Shown: positions 1 to 7,238, counted from the stretch's first letter. The stretch is DNA of 9,789 nt from Sphingobacteriia bacterium (GCA_004293505.1 RDYY01000145.1:1-9789); one strand, 5' to 3'. Numbers and translations: made by a program. The notes: generated from the sequence alone by a model not told the origin.

Positions 1-216
1 CCCAATCAAACCAAAATAATGGTCCCCATGCAAATGAGAAATGAAAACATGGTTCAATTTCCCCCTTTTGACCTTGTAACGGGACAATTGCATTTGGGTA
101 CCTTCGCCACAATCAATGAGTAATATTTGGTCTTGTAGGGTGATGACTTGGGCCGTGGGATGGCGGTCGTAAGCGGGGAGGGCCGAATTGTTGCCTAAAA
201 TGGTCACACCTATCAT
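1..216 (-). CDS. rnz: Ribonuclease Z, N-terminal part (cut by the window edge)
   Basis: This is the first 72 codons of a metallo-beta-lactamase-fold endonuclease that trims the 3' ends of tRNA precursors in the cytoplasm. The translation begins MIGVTILGNNSALP and continues with DRHPTAQ and the LIDCGEGTQMQL segment, both typical of ribonuclease Z. The zinc-binding motif HLHGDH lies at residues 61-66, followed by YFGLIG. The ATG at 216-214 is the only ATG in frame before an upstream stop near 292, so the start is well fixed. The rest of the protein, including the later metal ligands, lies outside the window. The gene is divergent from rpsO, with 183 bp between the two start codons. No good promoter for it was recognised in that gap. 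The related arylsulfatase-like hydrolases are less likely because of the combined N-terminal motifs. Confidence 0.94.
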   Translation of the reverse strand, partial: MIGVTILGNNSALPAYDRHPTAQVITLQDQILLIDCGEGTQMQLSRYKVKRGKLNHVFISHLHGDHYFGLIG

Positions 217-312
217 ACCGAGTGGGATTCTCCCTAAAACGCAGAAACCCTTGATATATTTTACCCATTTGTCCAAGGATTTTGCAGGAAATCAGATAAA
301 AAACCCATAAAA

Positions 313-345
313 ATTGCCCATTTTCAGCAAATTTTCATACCTTTG
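313..345 (+). promoter_or_regulatory. Candidate Bacteroidota-type promoter for rpsO(-pnp)
   Basis: A -7 element TACCTTTG at 338-345 matches TAnnTTTG. ATTG at 313-316 fits the -33 element, leaving 21 bases between the two. Transcription would start near 350-352, giving an rpsO leader of about 50 nt. This is a pattern match only, but both elements and their spacing agree with the consensus. Confidence 0.65.
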
Positions 346-399
346 CACGCAATAAAAAACCAAGAAAGAGTCTATTCGGAGTCTATTAAACACAAAGAG

Positions 400-672
400 A
401 TGCCTTATTTAACCACAGAAAAGAAAGCCAGCATTTTTGCTGCATTCGGCGGCAAAGCCACCAACACGGGATCCATCGAAGGACAGATTGCCTTGTTGAC
501 CGAAAGAATTTCACACATTTCTAAGCACCTGCAAAAGAACAAACACGACCATTCCACCCAACGTGGTTTGATGCAAATGGTAGGACAGCGCAAGCGCTTG
601 TTGACCTATCTGCAAAAGCACAACCTGACTGGATACCGTGCTTTGATTGAAAAACTCGGTCTGAGAAAATAA
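400..672 (+). CDS. rpsO: Small ribosomal subunit protein uS15
   Basis: The 90-residue product is ribosomal protein S15, a primary 16S rRNA-binding protein of the 30S platform, which also forms a bridge to the large subunit. The length matches the family (about 89 residues). The family signature is intact: TGSIEGQIALLTERI, then NKHDHSTQRGL, then MVGQRKRLLTYL, ending in a basic LGLRK tail. The ATG at 400 gives the usual MPYLTTEKK start. The frame is open further upstream to a TTG at 343, but that codon lies inside the promoter -7 element and the added residues are not part of the family, so the longer form is rejected. pnp follows after 122 bp, the common rpsO-pnp order in bacteria. In several bacteria S15 represses its own translation through its leader; I see no recognisable site for that here. 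Confidence 0.97.
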   Translation: MPYLTTEKKASIFAAFGGKATNTGSIEGQIALLTERISHISKHLQKNKHDHSTQRGLMQMVGQRKRLLTYLQKHNLTGYRALIEKLGLRK

Positions 673-696
673 TTTCTTTTCCGATGACATAAAACC

Positions 697-738
697 ATTC
701 CCAACCGTCCACCAAAGGCTGTTGGGAATAGTTGTTTT
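697..738 (+). terminator. Stem-loop after rpsO; weak terminator, attenuator or processing site
   Basis: A perfect 9-bp inverted repeat, ATTCCCAAC (697-705) and GTTGGGAAT (721-729), encloses a 15-base loop. It is followed by the U-rich stretch GTTGTTTT (731-738). The T-run is interrupted and a few bases away, so termination would be partial at best. It could act as an rpsO attenuator that lets some transcription reach pnp, or as a cleavage site between the two cistrons. The structure is read directly from the sequence; the role is inferred. Confidence 0.5.
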
Positions 739-763
739 ATCTGGTAGCTTCCATTTATTCATC

Positions 764-790
764 GGCCCACCAAAGGGCCCACCATTTTTT
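764..790 (+). promoter_or_regulatory. Second hairpin in the pnp leader with T-run
   Basis: GGCCC (764-768) pairs with GGGCC (775-779) around a six-base loop. TTTTTT follows at 785-790, only four bases before the pnp ATG at 795. The stem is short but all G-C. Its loop region carries CCACCAAAGG (767-776), which also occurs exactly in the loop of the preceding hairpin (709-718). It may affect pnp translation or serve as an attenuator. No promoter motif was seen between rpsO and pnp, so pnp probably depends on readthrough from rpsO. Confidence 0.4.
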
Positions 791-794
791 ATCT

Positions 795-2942
795 ATGTTA
801 ACACAACCCATCAGTGTTTCTTTTGACCTGGGCAATGATCGCCAGGTTACCCTGGGTACCGGCAAACTGGCGCGCCAGGCAGACGGTGCCGTTACTGTGC
901 AACAAGGCAATTGCATCATCATGGCTACCGTGGTAGCCAACAAGGACCCCAAAGACGGACAAGATTTTTTCCCTCTGAGTGTGGATTACCAAGAAAAATT
1001 TGCTTCCGCAGGTCGCATTCCTGGTTCTTTCTTCAAGCGCGAAGCCCGTTTGAACGATTATGAAATTTTGACCAGCCGTTTGATTGACCGCGCTTTGCGT
1101 CCCTTGTTCCCAGAAGACTATTTGTGCGATGTACAAGTATTGGTCAGCTTGGTGTCCAGTGATGCAGAAGTGTTGCCTGATTCTTTGGCTTGTTTGGCTG
1201 CTTCAGCCGCTTTGGCCGTTTCGGATATTCCCATCAAAGAAATCATTTCTGAAGTGCGCATTGGCCGCATCAACGGACAATTCATTGTTAACCCTACCCG
1301 CAGCCAATTGGAGCAAAGCGATTTGGAATTCATCATTGCTGCCACTGAGAAAAACCTCATGATGGTAGAAGGTGAAGCCAAAGAATGTTCTGAAGCAGAA
1401 CTGGTAGAAGCGCTGCAACTGGCCCACGATGCCATTCGTGGACAAATCAAGGCCCAAGCTGAATTGCGTGCCAAAGCAGGTGTAACCACCAAGCGCGATT
1501 ACAAAAAGCCCGAGCAAGACGAAGCCATCAAAGAAAAAGTGTACGCTTTTGCCCAACAGCGCGTGTACGAAATTTCCCGCAAAGGATCTGCCAAGCACGA
1601 ACGTTCTGACGCTTACAGTGCTTTGAAAGAAGAGCTCATGTCCAGCCTTGGCGAAGAAGTAACCGATCTCCAGAAAAAACTGGCCAAGAAATACTACGAA
1701 GACCTGAAATGGGAAGTGGTGCGCAACATGATTTTAGAAGACCGCATCCGTTTGGATGGCCGACAACTGGACCAAGTTCGTCCTTTGGCCATGGAAGTAG
1801 AGCCCTTGCCCACACCCCATGGATCGGCCTTGTTTACCCGTGGTGAAACCCAGTCTTTGACCACTGTTACCTTTGGTACCAAATTGGACGAGCTCTTGGC
1901 CGAAACAGCCGCCAAGTCTGTCTACAATTCCTTTTTTCTCCATTATAATTTCCCTCCTTTTTCTACGGGTGAAGTAAAAATGATGCGCGGACAAAGCCGC
2001 CGGGAAGTAGGACACGGAAATTTGGCCATGCGTTCATTGAAGCAAATGATGCCCGGCAATGATTATGCGTACACCGTTCGCGTGGTCAGTGATATTTTGG
2101 AATCCAACGGTTCTTCTTCCATGGCCACGGTTTGTGCCGGCTCTTTGGCCCTCATGGATGCAGGTGTGCCTGTTGCCAAACACGTGAGTGGTGTGGCCAT
2201 GGGATTGATCACCCGCGAAGATGGCAAATATGCCATCCTCACCGATATCTTGGGTGATGAAGACCATTTGGGAGACATGGACTTTAAAGTAACCGGTACC
2301 CGTGATGGTATTTGTGGGGTACAAATGGACATCAAAGTGGATGGCCTCAGCATGGAAGTAATGCGCGAAGCTTTGGAGCAAGCCCGCAAGGGTCGCCTCC
2401 ACATTTTGGATGCCATGTATGATTGCATGCCAGCCCACCGACCTGAAGTAAAACCCCATGCTCCTCGCATGGTGAAGATTGTGATCGACAAAGAATTCAT
2501 TGGTGCGGTGATTGGACCAGGTGGTAAAGTCATCCAAGAGATCCAGCGTGAAACAGGTGCTACCATCAACATTGAAGAAATCAACAACCAGGGTGAAGTC
2601 AGCATCTTCTCTGCTTCCAAAGAAAGTTTGGACAAGGCTTTGAGCTGGGTGCGTGGCATCGTGGCCCAACCCGAAGTGGGAGAGGTGTACGAAGGACCCA
2701 TCAAGGGCATCAAAGAATTTGGTGCTTTCATTGAATTCATGCCTGGCAAACAAGGCTTGTTGCACATCAGTGAAATCAGTTGGAGCCGACTGGAAACCAT
2801 GGATGGCGTCTTCAAAGAAGGCGAAACCGTAAAAGTGAAATTGGTAGGCCTCGACCCCAAAACAGGTAAATACAAACTCAGCCGCAAAGCTTTGTTGCCC
2901 CGTCCCGAAAGGAACGATCGCCCCGAGCGCCAAGCAGAGTAA
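795..2942 (+). CDS. pnp: Polyribonucleotide nucleotidyltransferase (PNPase)
   Basis: The 715-residue product is the phosphorolytic 3'-to-5' exoribonuclease of RNA decay, a homotrimer. E. coli PNPase has 711 residues. The order is complete: first RNase PH domain (about 5-145), an all-helical linker (about 240-310), and a second, catalytic RNase PH domain (about 315-545). This second domain holds FTRGETQ at 347-353, SRREVGHG at 401-408 and GDEDHLGDMDFK at 487-498. D490 and D496 there match the catalytic aspartates D486 and D492 of E. coli. A KH domain follows (about 555-620, GPGG at 574-577), then an S1 domain (about 627-698) and a short charged tail. The ATG at 795 gives the family start MLTQPISVSFDLGND. 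A longer frame from a TTG at 732 adds unrelated residues and runs through the leader hairpins, so it is rejected. A strong terminator follows. Confidence 0.98.
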   Translation: MLTQPISVSFDLGNDRQVTLGTGKLARQADGAVTVQQGNCIIMATVVANKDPKDGQDFFPLSVDYQEKFASAGRIPGSFFKREARLNDYEILTSRLIDRALRPLFPEDYLCDVQVLVSLVSSDAEVLPDSLACLAASAALAVSDIPIKEIISEVRIGRINGQFIVNPTRSQLEQSDLEFIIAATEKNLMMVEGEAKECSEAELVEALQLAHDAIRGQIKAQAELRAKAGVTTKRDYKKPEQDEAIKEKVYAFAQQRVYEISRKGSAKHERSDAYSALKEELMSSLGEEVTDLQKKLAKKYYEDLKWEVVRNMILEDRIRLDGRQLDQVRPLAMEVEPLPTPHGSALFTRGETQSLTTVTFGTKLDELLAETAAKSVYNSFFLHYNFPPFSTGEVKMMRGQSRREVGHGNLAMRSLKQMMPGNDYAYTVRVVSDILESNGSSSMATVCAGSLALMDAGVPVAKHVSGVAMGLITREDGKYAILTDILGDEDHLGDMDFKVTGTRDGICGVQMDIKVDGLSMEVMREALEQARKGRLHILDAMYDCMPAHRPEVKPHAPRMVKIVIDKEFIGAVIGPGGKVIQEIQRETGATINIEEINNQGEVSIFSASKESLDKALSWVRGIVAQPEVGEVYEGPIKGIKEFGAFIEFMPGKQGLLHISEISWSRLETMDGVFKEGETVKVKLVGLDPKTGKYKLSRKALLPRPERNDRPERQAE

Positions 2943-2961
2943 ACAACATATCCTTTAGCAG

Positions 2962-2988
2962 CAAAGCCCCGAAAGGGGCTTTGTTTTT
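2962..2988 (+). terminator. Intrinsic terminator of the rpsO-pnp unit
   Basis: A perfect 9-bp stem, CAAAGCCCC (2962-2970) and GGGGCTTTG (2975-2983), is closed by a GAAA tetraloop (2971-2974). It is followed directly by TTTTT (2984-2988). It starts 19 bases after the pnp stop codon and separates that unit from prmA. This is a textbook Rho-independent terminator. Confidence 0.93.
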
Positions 2989-3014
2989 AACAGGCCTTTT
3001 GAACATGGAATAAC

Positions 3015-3848
3015 ATGAGCCACATTGAATTAACCCTTTCACCCGTTAGCAACATCCTGTCTGATTTATTGGTGGCCGAATTAACGGCCCTGGGTTTTAC
3101 AGGATTTTTAGAAGAAGAAAACCAACTGAAAGCCTATGTACCCTTGACTGATTTTGACGCAGCGGGCATGGGTGAATGGGCGTCCCTCAGGGGATTGGAC
3201 ATGGTTTGGGAAGCATTGCCCGAGCAAAACTGGAATGCAGCCTGGGAAGCCAGCTTTGAACCTGTTGTGGTGGAGGACAAAGTTGGGATAAGGGCCGATT
3301 TTCATCCCCCTTTTTTGGACCTGGCGCAGGAGTTGGTCATTACGCCCAAAATGAGTTTTGGTACAGGACACCATGGCACCACCCATGGCATGATCAGCTT
3401 GATGCTGAAGCTGGACTTGAAACAAAAAAGAGTCTTTGATTTTGGTACGGGTACTGGTATTTTGGCCATCTTGGCCGAGAAGTTGGGCGCAAACCAGGTT
3501 TTGGCAGTAGACAATGACGACTGGAGCATTCGCAACGCGGCAGAAAACATAGCGCGCAATGGCTGTCAAACCATTCAACTAGAAGAAGTAAGTGACCAAT
3601 ATGCGCCACCTGGTCCATTTGAAGTGGTATTGGCCAATGTCAACCGCCATATCTTAGAAGCAAAGGGACATGTTTTGGTCAATGCTTTGGCGCCTGGTGG
3701 ACAGGTCTTGGCCAGTGGGCTTTTAACAGAAGACGAAGAACCCATGAAAACTTTTTTTACTGCAAAAGGCCTTTTCTGGCAAGAAACCAAGCTTTGTGGA
3801 AACTGGATAGCCATGTGCTTCAACGCTGCACAAGCAAATGTTAAATAA
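3015..3848 (+). CDS. prmA: Ribosomal protein L11 methyltransferase
   Basis: The 277-residue product is the SAM-dependent enzyme that methylates amino groups of ribosomal protein L11 in the cytoplasm. An N-terminal substrate-recognition domain (about 1-95) leads through NWNAAWEASFEPVVV (72-86) and the family segment PKMSFGTGHHGTT (111-123) into a Rossmann methyltransferase domain. SAM-binding motif I is FDFGTGTGILAI (141-152). An acidic residue of motif II sits in AVDND (164-168), and LANVNRHIL (206-214) matches the catalytic Asn-containing motif of the family. The length is close to that of other PrmA proteins. The ATG at 3015 gives MSHIELTLSP, a normal start. It lies 26 bases after the terminator T-run. 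I found no convincing promoter in that short gap, so low readthrough or an unrecognised promoter must drive it. Confidence 0.96.
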   Translation: MSHIELTLSPVSNILSDLLVAELTALGFTGFLEEENQLKAYVPLTDFDAAGMGEWASLRGLDMVWEALPEQNWNAAWEASFEPVVVEDKVGIRADFHPPFLDLAQELVITPKMSFGTGHHGTTHGMISLMLKLDLKQKRVFDFGTGTGILAILAEKLGANQVLAVDNDDWSIRNAAENIARNGCQTIQLEEVSDQYAPPGPFEVVLANVNRHILEAKGHVLVNALAPGGQVLASGLLTEDEEPMKTFFTAKGLFWQETKLCGNWIAMCFNAAQANVK

Positions 3849-3879
3849 TTGTAAAGCCCGTCATTTTGCTGTAATTTTG
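3848..3879 (+). promoter_or_regulatory. Candidate Bacteroidota-type promoter for plsY
   Basis: The -7 element TAATTTTG (3872-3879) matches TAnnTTTG. ATTG at 3848-3851 provides a -33 element with 20 bases between. It starts on the last base of the prmA stop codon. The predicted transcript would begin near 3885, leaving a leader of roughly 15 nt before the plsY ATG at 3900. Confidence 0.65.
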
Positions 3880-3899
3880 CCTTTCCCCAAAGACTGCAC

Positions 3900-4568
3900 A
3901 TGAACGAAATTTTATTGATGCTGTTGGCCTATTTACTGGGTTCTATCCCCACAGCTGTTTGGGTTAGTCGCTCCCAATTCAACATTGACATCCGAGACCA
4001 CGGCAGTGGGAATGCCGGAGCCACCAATACCTTCCGGATTTTGGGAAACAAATGGGGGACTTTTGTGATGTTGGTTGATGTGTTAAAAGGCGTGATCGCT
4101 ACCTCTCTCTATATTTTACTCCCTTATTATTTGACCGATGAATGGGACAGGACCAACCTCATGATTGGTTTGGGACTCTGCGCTGTCTTGGGACATATTT
4201 TCCCTGTTTGGGCAAGTTTTCGGGGGGGCAAGGGCGTAGCCACTTTATTGGGCATGGCTGTAGCCATACAGCCCTTGGTAGCGGTTTGTTGTTTGTCCGT
4301 TTTTCTGTTGGTTTTGTACTTGACACGTTTTGTTTCCCTCAGTTCCATCTTGGCTGGTGTGGCCTTCATGGTCTTTATCCTTTTTATTTTCAATGAAAAA
4401 GAAACCCTCTACCGGATTTTTGCCGTCTTGGTAGCATTGATGGTGGTGCTCACCCACCAAAAAAACATCAGCCGTATTTTGGAGGGCACGGAATCCAAAA
4501 TTCCCATTCTCCGACACAGGGACAAACGATCGCAAAAAAACAGGAGCAAACCCAACCAGGCAATTTAG
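3900..4568 (+). CDS. plsY: Glycerol-3-phosphate acyltransferase PlsY
   Basis: The 222-residue inner-membrane protein transfers an acyl group from acyl-phosphate (made by PlsX) to the sn-1 position of glycerol-3-phosphate, the first committed step of phospholipid synthesis. All three conserved PlsY loop motifs are present: GSGNAGATNTFR (35-46), GHIFPVWASFRGGKG (98-112) and HQKNISRILEGTE (186-198). Hydrophobic stretches at about 4-22, 55-76, 88-104, 115-140, 146-165 and 172-186 fit a multi-pass protein. The extreme C-terminus is basic and hydrophilic (RHRDKRSQKNRSK), probably cytoplasmic. The ATG at 3900 places GSIPTAV near the N-terminus as usual. The gene stands 51 bases after prmA with its own promoter candidate, and 41 bases before the next gene. 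Confidence 0.97.
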   Translation: MNEILLMLLAYLLGSIPTAVWVSRSQFNIDIRDHGSGNAGATNTFRILGNKWGTFVMLVDVLKGVIATSLYILLPYYLTDEWDRTNLMIGLGLCAVLGHIFPVWASFRGGKGVATLLGMAVAIQPLVAVCCLSVFLLVLYLTRFVSLSSILAGVAFMVFILFIFNEKETLYRIFAVLVALMVVLTHQKNISRILEGTESKIPILRHRDKRSQKNRSKPNQAI

Positions 4569-4609
4569 CCCTATTATTTTATTTCATTATTCGTCATTAA
4601 TTCATTCGC

Positions 4610-5269
4610 ATGTCTACACAGCAAATTTTAGAGAAACTGCAATTTGAAGCCGAAAAAACCATTCTGATCCAAGGCCTTCCTTCCAGTGTTGAAAAACAAT
4701 TTGCCAAATTGACCTATGCCAAGAACGTGACACCTTTGTTGCGCAGCAAAAAAATTGATTTTGCTCTGGTCTTTGCCCTCAGCCAACAACAATTGAACAA
4801 TGTGTTGAAAGAAGTTTTCCCTGCGCTGCGCCCAGATAGTAAATTGTGGGTAGCATACCCCAAAACCACCAGCAAGATTGCCAGTGACCTGAACCGAGAT
4901 TGCAGTTGGGCCAGCTTGACCCAAGAAGGGTATGAATGCGTTCGCCAAGTTGCCCTTGACCATGTTTGGTCTGCCATGTGGTTCAAGAAATCTGAATTGA
5001 TCCCCGCCCGGAACAAACCCGATGGTGCAGGATTGGTCATTCCTGGTATTGACGTAGAAAAAAGATTGGTCAAAGCCCCAGCAGAATTGAAAGGCCTTTT
5101 CACTACCCATTCCGAAGCAGAAGCATTTTTTACTTCCCTTTCTTTCACCAACCAGAAAGAATATGTGACCTGGATTGAAGGGGCAAAAAAAGAAGAAACC
5201 CGCAAACGTCGGTTGGAAACAGCGTTGGAAAAATTATTGGCCGGTAAAAGAAACCCTACCGAAAAATAG
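4610..5269 (+). CDS. DUF3052-like / YdeI-OmdA two-domain protein
   Basis: The 219-residue cytoplasmic protein has no known reaction. Residues about 10-125 resemble the DUF3052 family: a DFALVFA strand (50-56), FPALRPDSKLWVAYPKTTSKIASDLNRD (70-97), and VRQVALDHVWSAMWFK (111-126). Residues about 155-212 match the YdeI/OmpD-associated (OmdA) domain, with FTSLSFTNQKEYVTWIEGAKKEETRKRRLETALEKLLAGKRNP-like order and a conserved W188. OmdA-domain proteins have been called bacteriocin-protection proteins, but that activity is poorly established and should not be assumed here. No signal peptide or membrane segment is seen. The ATG at 4610 is the natural start. There are 41 AT-rich bases after plsY without a clear promoter or terminator, so co-transcription with plsY is possible. 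Its stop codon is one base from that of the convergent ABC-F gene. Both domain names come from remembered family features. Confidence 0.8.
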   Translation: MSTQQILEKLQFEAEKTILIQGLPSSVEKQFAKLTYAKNVTPLLRSKKIDFALVFALSQQQLNNVLKEVFPALRPDSKLWVAYPKTTSKIASDLNRDCSWASLTQEGYECVRQVALDHVWSAMWFKKSELIPARNKPDGAGLVIPGIDVEKRLVKAPAELKGLFTTHSEAEAFFTSLSFTNQKEYVTWIEGAKKEETRKRRLETALEKLLAGKRNPTEK

Positions 5270-5270
5270 C

Positions 5271-7214
5271 TTAAACCGTTTTGCTTTCCTGTTCCAAAAC
5301 AGCTTCAAAACCTTTCTCATAAGCTTGTTCTGCGGCCACCAAGGCTGTATTGTTGGATTGATAGGCTTTTTCTAATTGGGTGAAAACAGTCTTGTTGGCA
5401 AAATTTGCTGGCAAGCCCATTTCTGATTCCAGTCTGGCTTTTTCGGCTTGAAGCTCTTCTACCGCTTTTTCTAACTGAACCAATTTTTTCTGCAATTTTT
5501 GTAATTCCTTGTCAATGGAAACAGCGGGCTGTTTTATTTGCTGTACAGGTTTGGCAACTGGTGCAGTGGGGGTGGGAGCCACAGCAGATAAGGCTTCAGC
5601 CTTTTTTCTTTTTTCCATTCGGTCTTTCCACTCTACCCATTCTGCATAAGTCCCTTTAAAAGTTTTGATTTCCCCATCTACAATCTCCCAAATGGTATTG
5701 GCCGTTTGAGAAATAAAATAGCGGTCGTGGGAAACCAAAATATAAGTGCCTTCATACTTGTTCAAAGCTTCGGCCAGTAATTCTACCGAATGCATGTCCA
5801 AGTGGTTGGTGGGTTCATCCAAGAGCAAAAAATTGGCCTTGCTGACAATGGTCTTGGCCAAAGCCACCCGGGCTTTTTCGCCTCCACTCAACACCTTGAT
5901 TTTTTTGTCTACGTCGTCACCGCCAAACAAAAATGAACCCAATAAAGCCCGCAATTCAGGATCTGTTTTTTTGCTGCCACAGTGTTGCAGTTCTTCCAAA
6001 ACCGTATGGCCCAGGGTCAAAGCTTCCAATTGATGCTGGGCATAAAAACTGGGTTCAACATTGTGGCCCCAAATGCGTTCACCGTTGAATTGGTCTGTGC
6101 CAGCTACAATGCGCAAAAGCGTTGATTTCCCTTTGCCGTTGGCCCCAATCAGGGCAATCTTGTCGCCCCTTTCAATTTCGGCCGATGCATTTTCTAGGAT
6201 CTGGAGGGTCCCAAATGATTTATCGATGTCTTTCAACTGCACCAGTACCTTCCCTGGCACTTTGTCCAATTGAAAATTGATGCGGAGATCAGGTCTTTCC
6301 AATTGGGCGCCTTCTATGATGTCCAATTTGTCCAAGCGTTTTTGGACGCTTTGGGCCTGGGCAGCTTTGCTGGCCTTGGCTTTGAAGCGTTCAATGAAGC
6401 GTTCTTGTTGGCGGATATAGTCCTGCTGGTTCTCGTAAGCTTTTTGTTGCAGGTCTATGCGGATCAATTTTTCTGACGCATAAAAATCATAGTTGCCAGG
6501 GTAAATGTGTAGTTCTTGTTGGTAGACTTCTACAATTTTATTGACCATGCGGTTCAAGAAAAACTTGTCGTGGCTCACAATCACCACACTGCCCTTGTAA
6601 TGCACCAAGTATTTTTCCAGCCATTCAATGGAGGGCAGGTCCAAGTGGTTGGTGGGTTCATCCATCAACAGCACATCGGGCTGTTGCAAAATCATTTTGG
6701 CCAACAAAACCCGCATGCGCCAACCTCCGCTGAATTGCTCATAGGGCCTGACCAAGTCTTCGTTGCTAAACCCCAAGCCATGCAATACTTCTTCCGCTTT
6801 GTGGTGAATATTGTACCCATCCAACACATCCATCTCGTGCAAGGCATCGGTGTATTTCAACAACAATTCTTCGTCTTCCGAATGGGCTTCCAAGGCCTTG
6901 CCCAAAGCTTCCAATTCTTTTTCCAAAGCCCGCACCCGCTCAAAAGCGCCCAAAGCAACTTCCGTGATGTTTTCCCTGGTATCAAAACTGAGCAAGTCCT
7001 GGTGCAAATAGCCCAAAGTAGTTTCCTTGCTTTTTTCCACCGTTCCCTTGCTGGGTTGGTATTCGCCCACCAACAGTTTCAAAAGGGTAGATTTCCCCGT
7101 TCCGTTGTATCCCACCAAACCAATTCGGTCACCGGGCTGAATGTGCCAAGTAGCATCCCGGACAATGGTTCGTGCACCAAACTCGAATGTTAAATTTTGT
7201 AAGCCGATCAACAT
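5271..7214 (-). CDS. ABC-F family ATPase (ribosome-associated type, C-terminal coiled coil)
   Basis: The 647-residue soluble protein has two ABC domains in tandem and no membrane segments, the hallmark of ABC-F translation factors, which bind the ribosomal E site. Domain 1: Walker A GYNGTGKST (35-43), signature FSGGW (161-165), Walker B LLMDEPTNHLD (182-192, E186), switch H215. Domain 2: Walker A GANGKGKST (357-365), signature LSGGE (442-446), Walker B LLLDEPTNHLD (463-473, E467), switch H496. The charged helical linker between the domains (about 240-315) corresponds to the P-site-tRNA-interacting region. After an Ala/Pro-rich spacer (542-565), residues about 566-640 form a probable coiled coil, as in Uup/YheS/YdiF-like members. 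The ATG at 7214 gives MLIGLQNLTFEFG; an upstream TTG frame overlaps the promoter and is rejected. The subgroup, and any role in antibiotic resistance, cannot be decided from sequence alone. Confidence 0.95.
   Translation of the reverse strand: MLIGLQNLTFEFGARTIVRDATWHIQPGDRIGLVGYNGTGKSTLLKLLVGEYQPSKGTVEKSKETTLGYLHQDLLSFDTRENITEVALGAFERVRALEKELEALGKALEAHSEDEELLLKYTDALHEMDVLDGYNIHHKAEEVLHGLGFSNEDLVRPYEQFSGGWRMRVLLAKMILQQPDVLLMDEPTNHLDLPSIEWLEKYLVHYKGSVVIVSHDKFFLNRMVNKIVEVYQQELHIYPGNYDFYASEKLIRIDLQQKAYENQQDYIRQQERFIERFKAKASKAAQAQSVQKRLDKLDIIEGAQLERPDLRINFQLDKVPGKVLVQLKDIDKSFGTLQILENASAEIERGDKIALIGANGKGKSTLLRIVAGTDQFNGERIWGHNVEPSFYAQHQLEALTLGHTVLEELQHCGSKKTDPELRALLGSFLFGGDDVDKKIKVLSGGEKARVALAKTIVSKANFLLLDEPTNHLDMHSVELLAEALNKYEGTYILVSHDRYFISQTANTIWEIVDGEIKTFKGTYAEWVEWKDRMEKRKKAEALSAVAPTPTAPVAKPVQQIKQPAVSIDKELQKLQKKLVQLEKAVEELQAEKARLESEMGLPANFANKTVFTQLEKAYQSNNTALVAAEQAYEKGFEAVLEQESKTV
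5796..5821. repeat. 26-bp direct repeat, copy 1 (second Walker B of ABC-F)
   Basis: These 26 bases are identical to 6639-6664, exactly 843 bp (281 codons) away. On the minus strand they encode the DEPTNHLD core of the second ATP-binding domain; the other copy encodes the first. Identical DNA, including the synonymous positions, probably reflects protein constraint plus codon preference, or past gene conversion between the domains. Confidence 0.9.
6639..6664. repeat. 26-bp direct repeat, copy 2 (first Walker B of ABC-F)
   Basis: This is the partner of 5796-5821, in the same orientation and reading frame, and encodes the DEPTNHLD core of the first ATP-binding domain. The match ends at a mismatch on both sides. 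Confidence 0.9.
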
Positions 7215-7238
7215 AATGGGGTCTGTCTTTTGAGGGGG

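Noticed and set aside
224..234. Small palindrome GGGA-TTC-TCCC just upstream of the rnz start
   Set aside because: A 4-bp stem with a 3-base loop is too weak and too likely by chance to call a regulatory hairpin.
343..399. N-terminal extension of S15 from an upstream TTG
   Set aside because: The TTG falls in the promoter -7 element, so it would not be transcribed, and family members begin at the MPYLTTEKK methionine at 400.
732..794. N-terminal extension of PNPase from a TTG at 732
   Set aside because: The extra 21 residues resemble nothing in PNPases and are encoded by leader hairpin sequence; the ATG at 795 gives the standard start.
2034..2933. Long open frames on the minus strand inside pnp (up to 299 codons)
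   Set aside because: They lie wholly opposite a highly conserved gene, have no promoter or family resemblance, and are expected from the codon usage of pnp.
4569..4609. Possible promoter or terminator between plsY and the DUF3052/OmdA gene
   Set aside because: The gap is AT-rich, but no TAnnTTTG with a spaced TTG and no hairpin with a T-run could be found.
6516..7193. A plus-strand frame of 225 codons opposite the ABC-F gene
   Set aside because: It mirrors the conserved ABC-F coding sequence, and its translation is a low-complexity Phe/Gln/His-rich string without recognisable domains.
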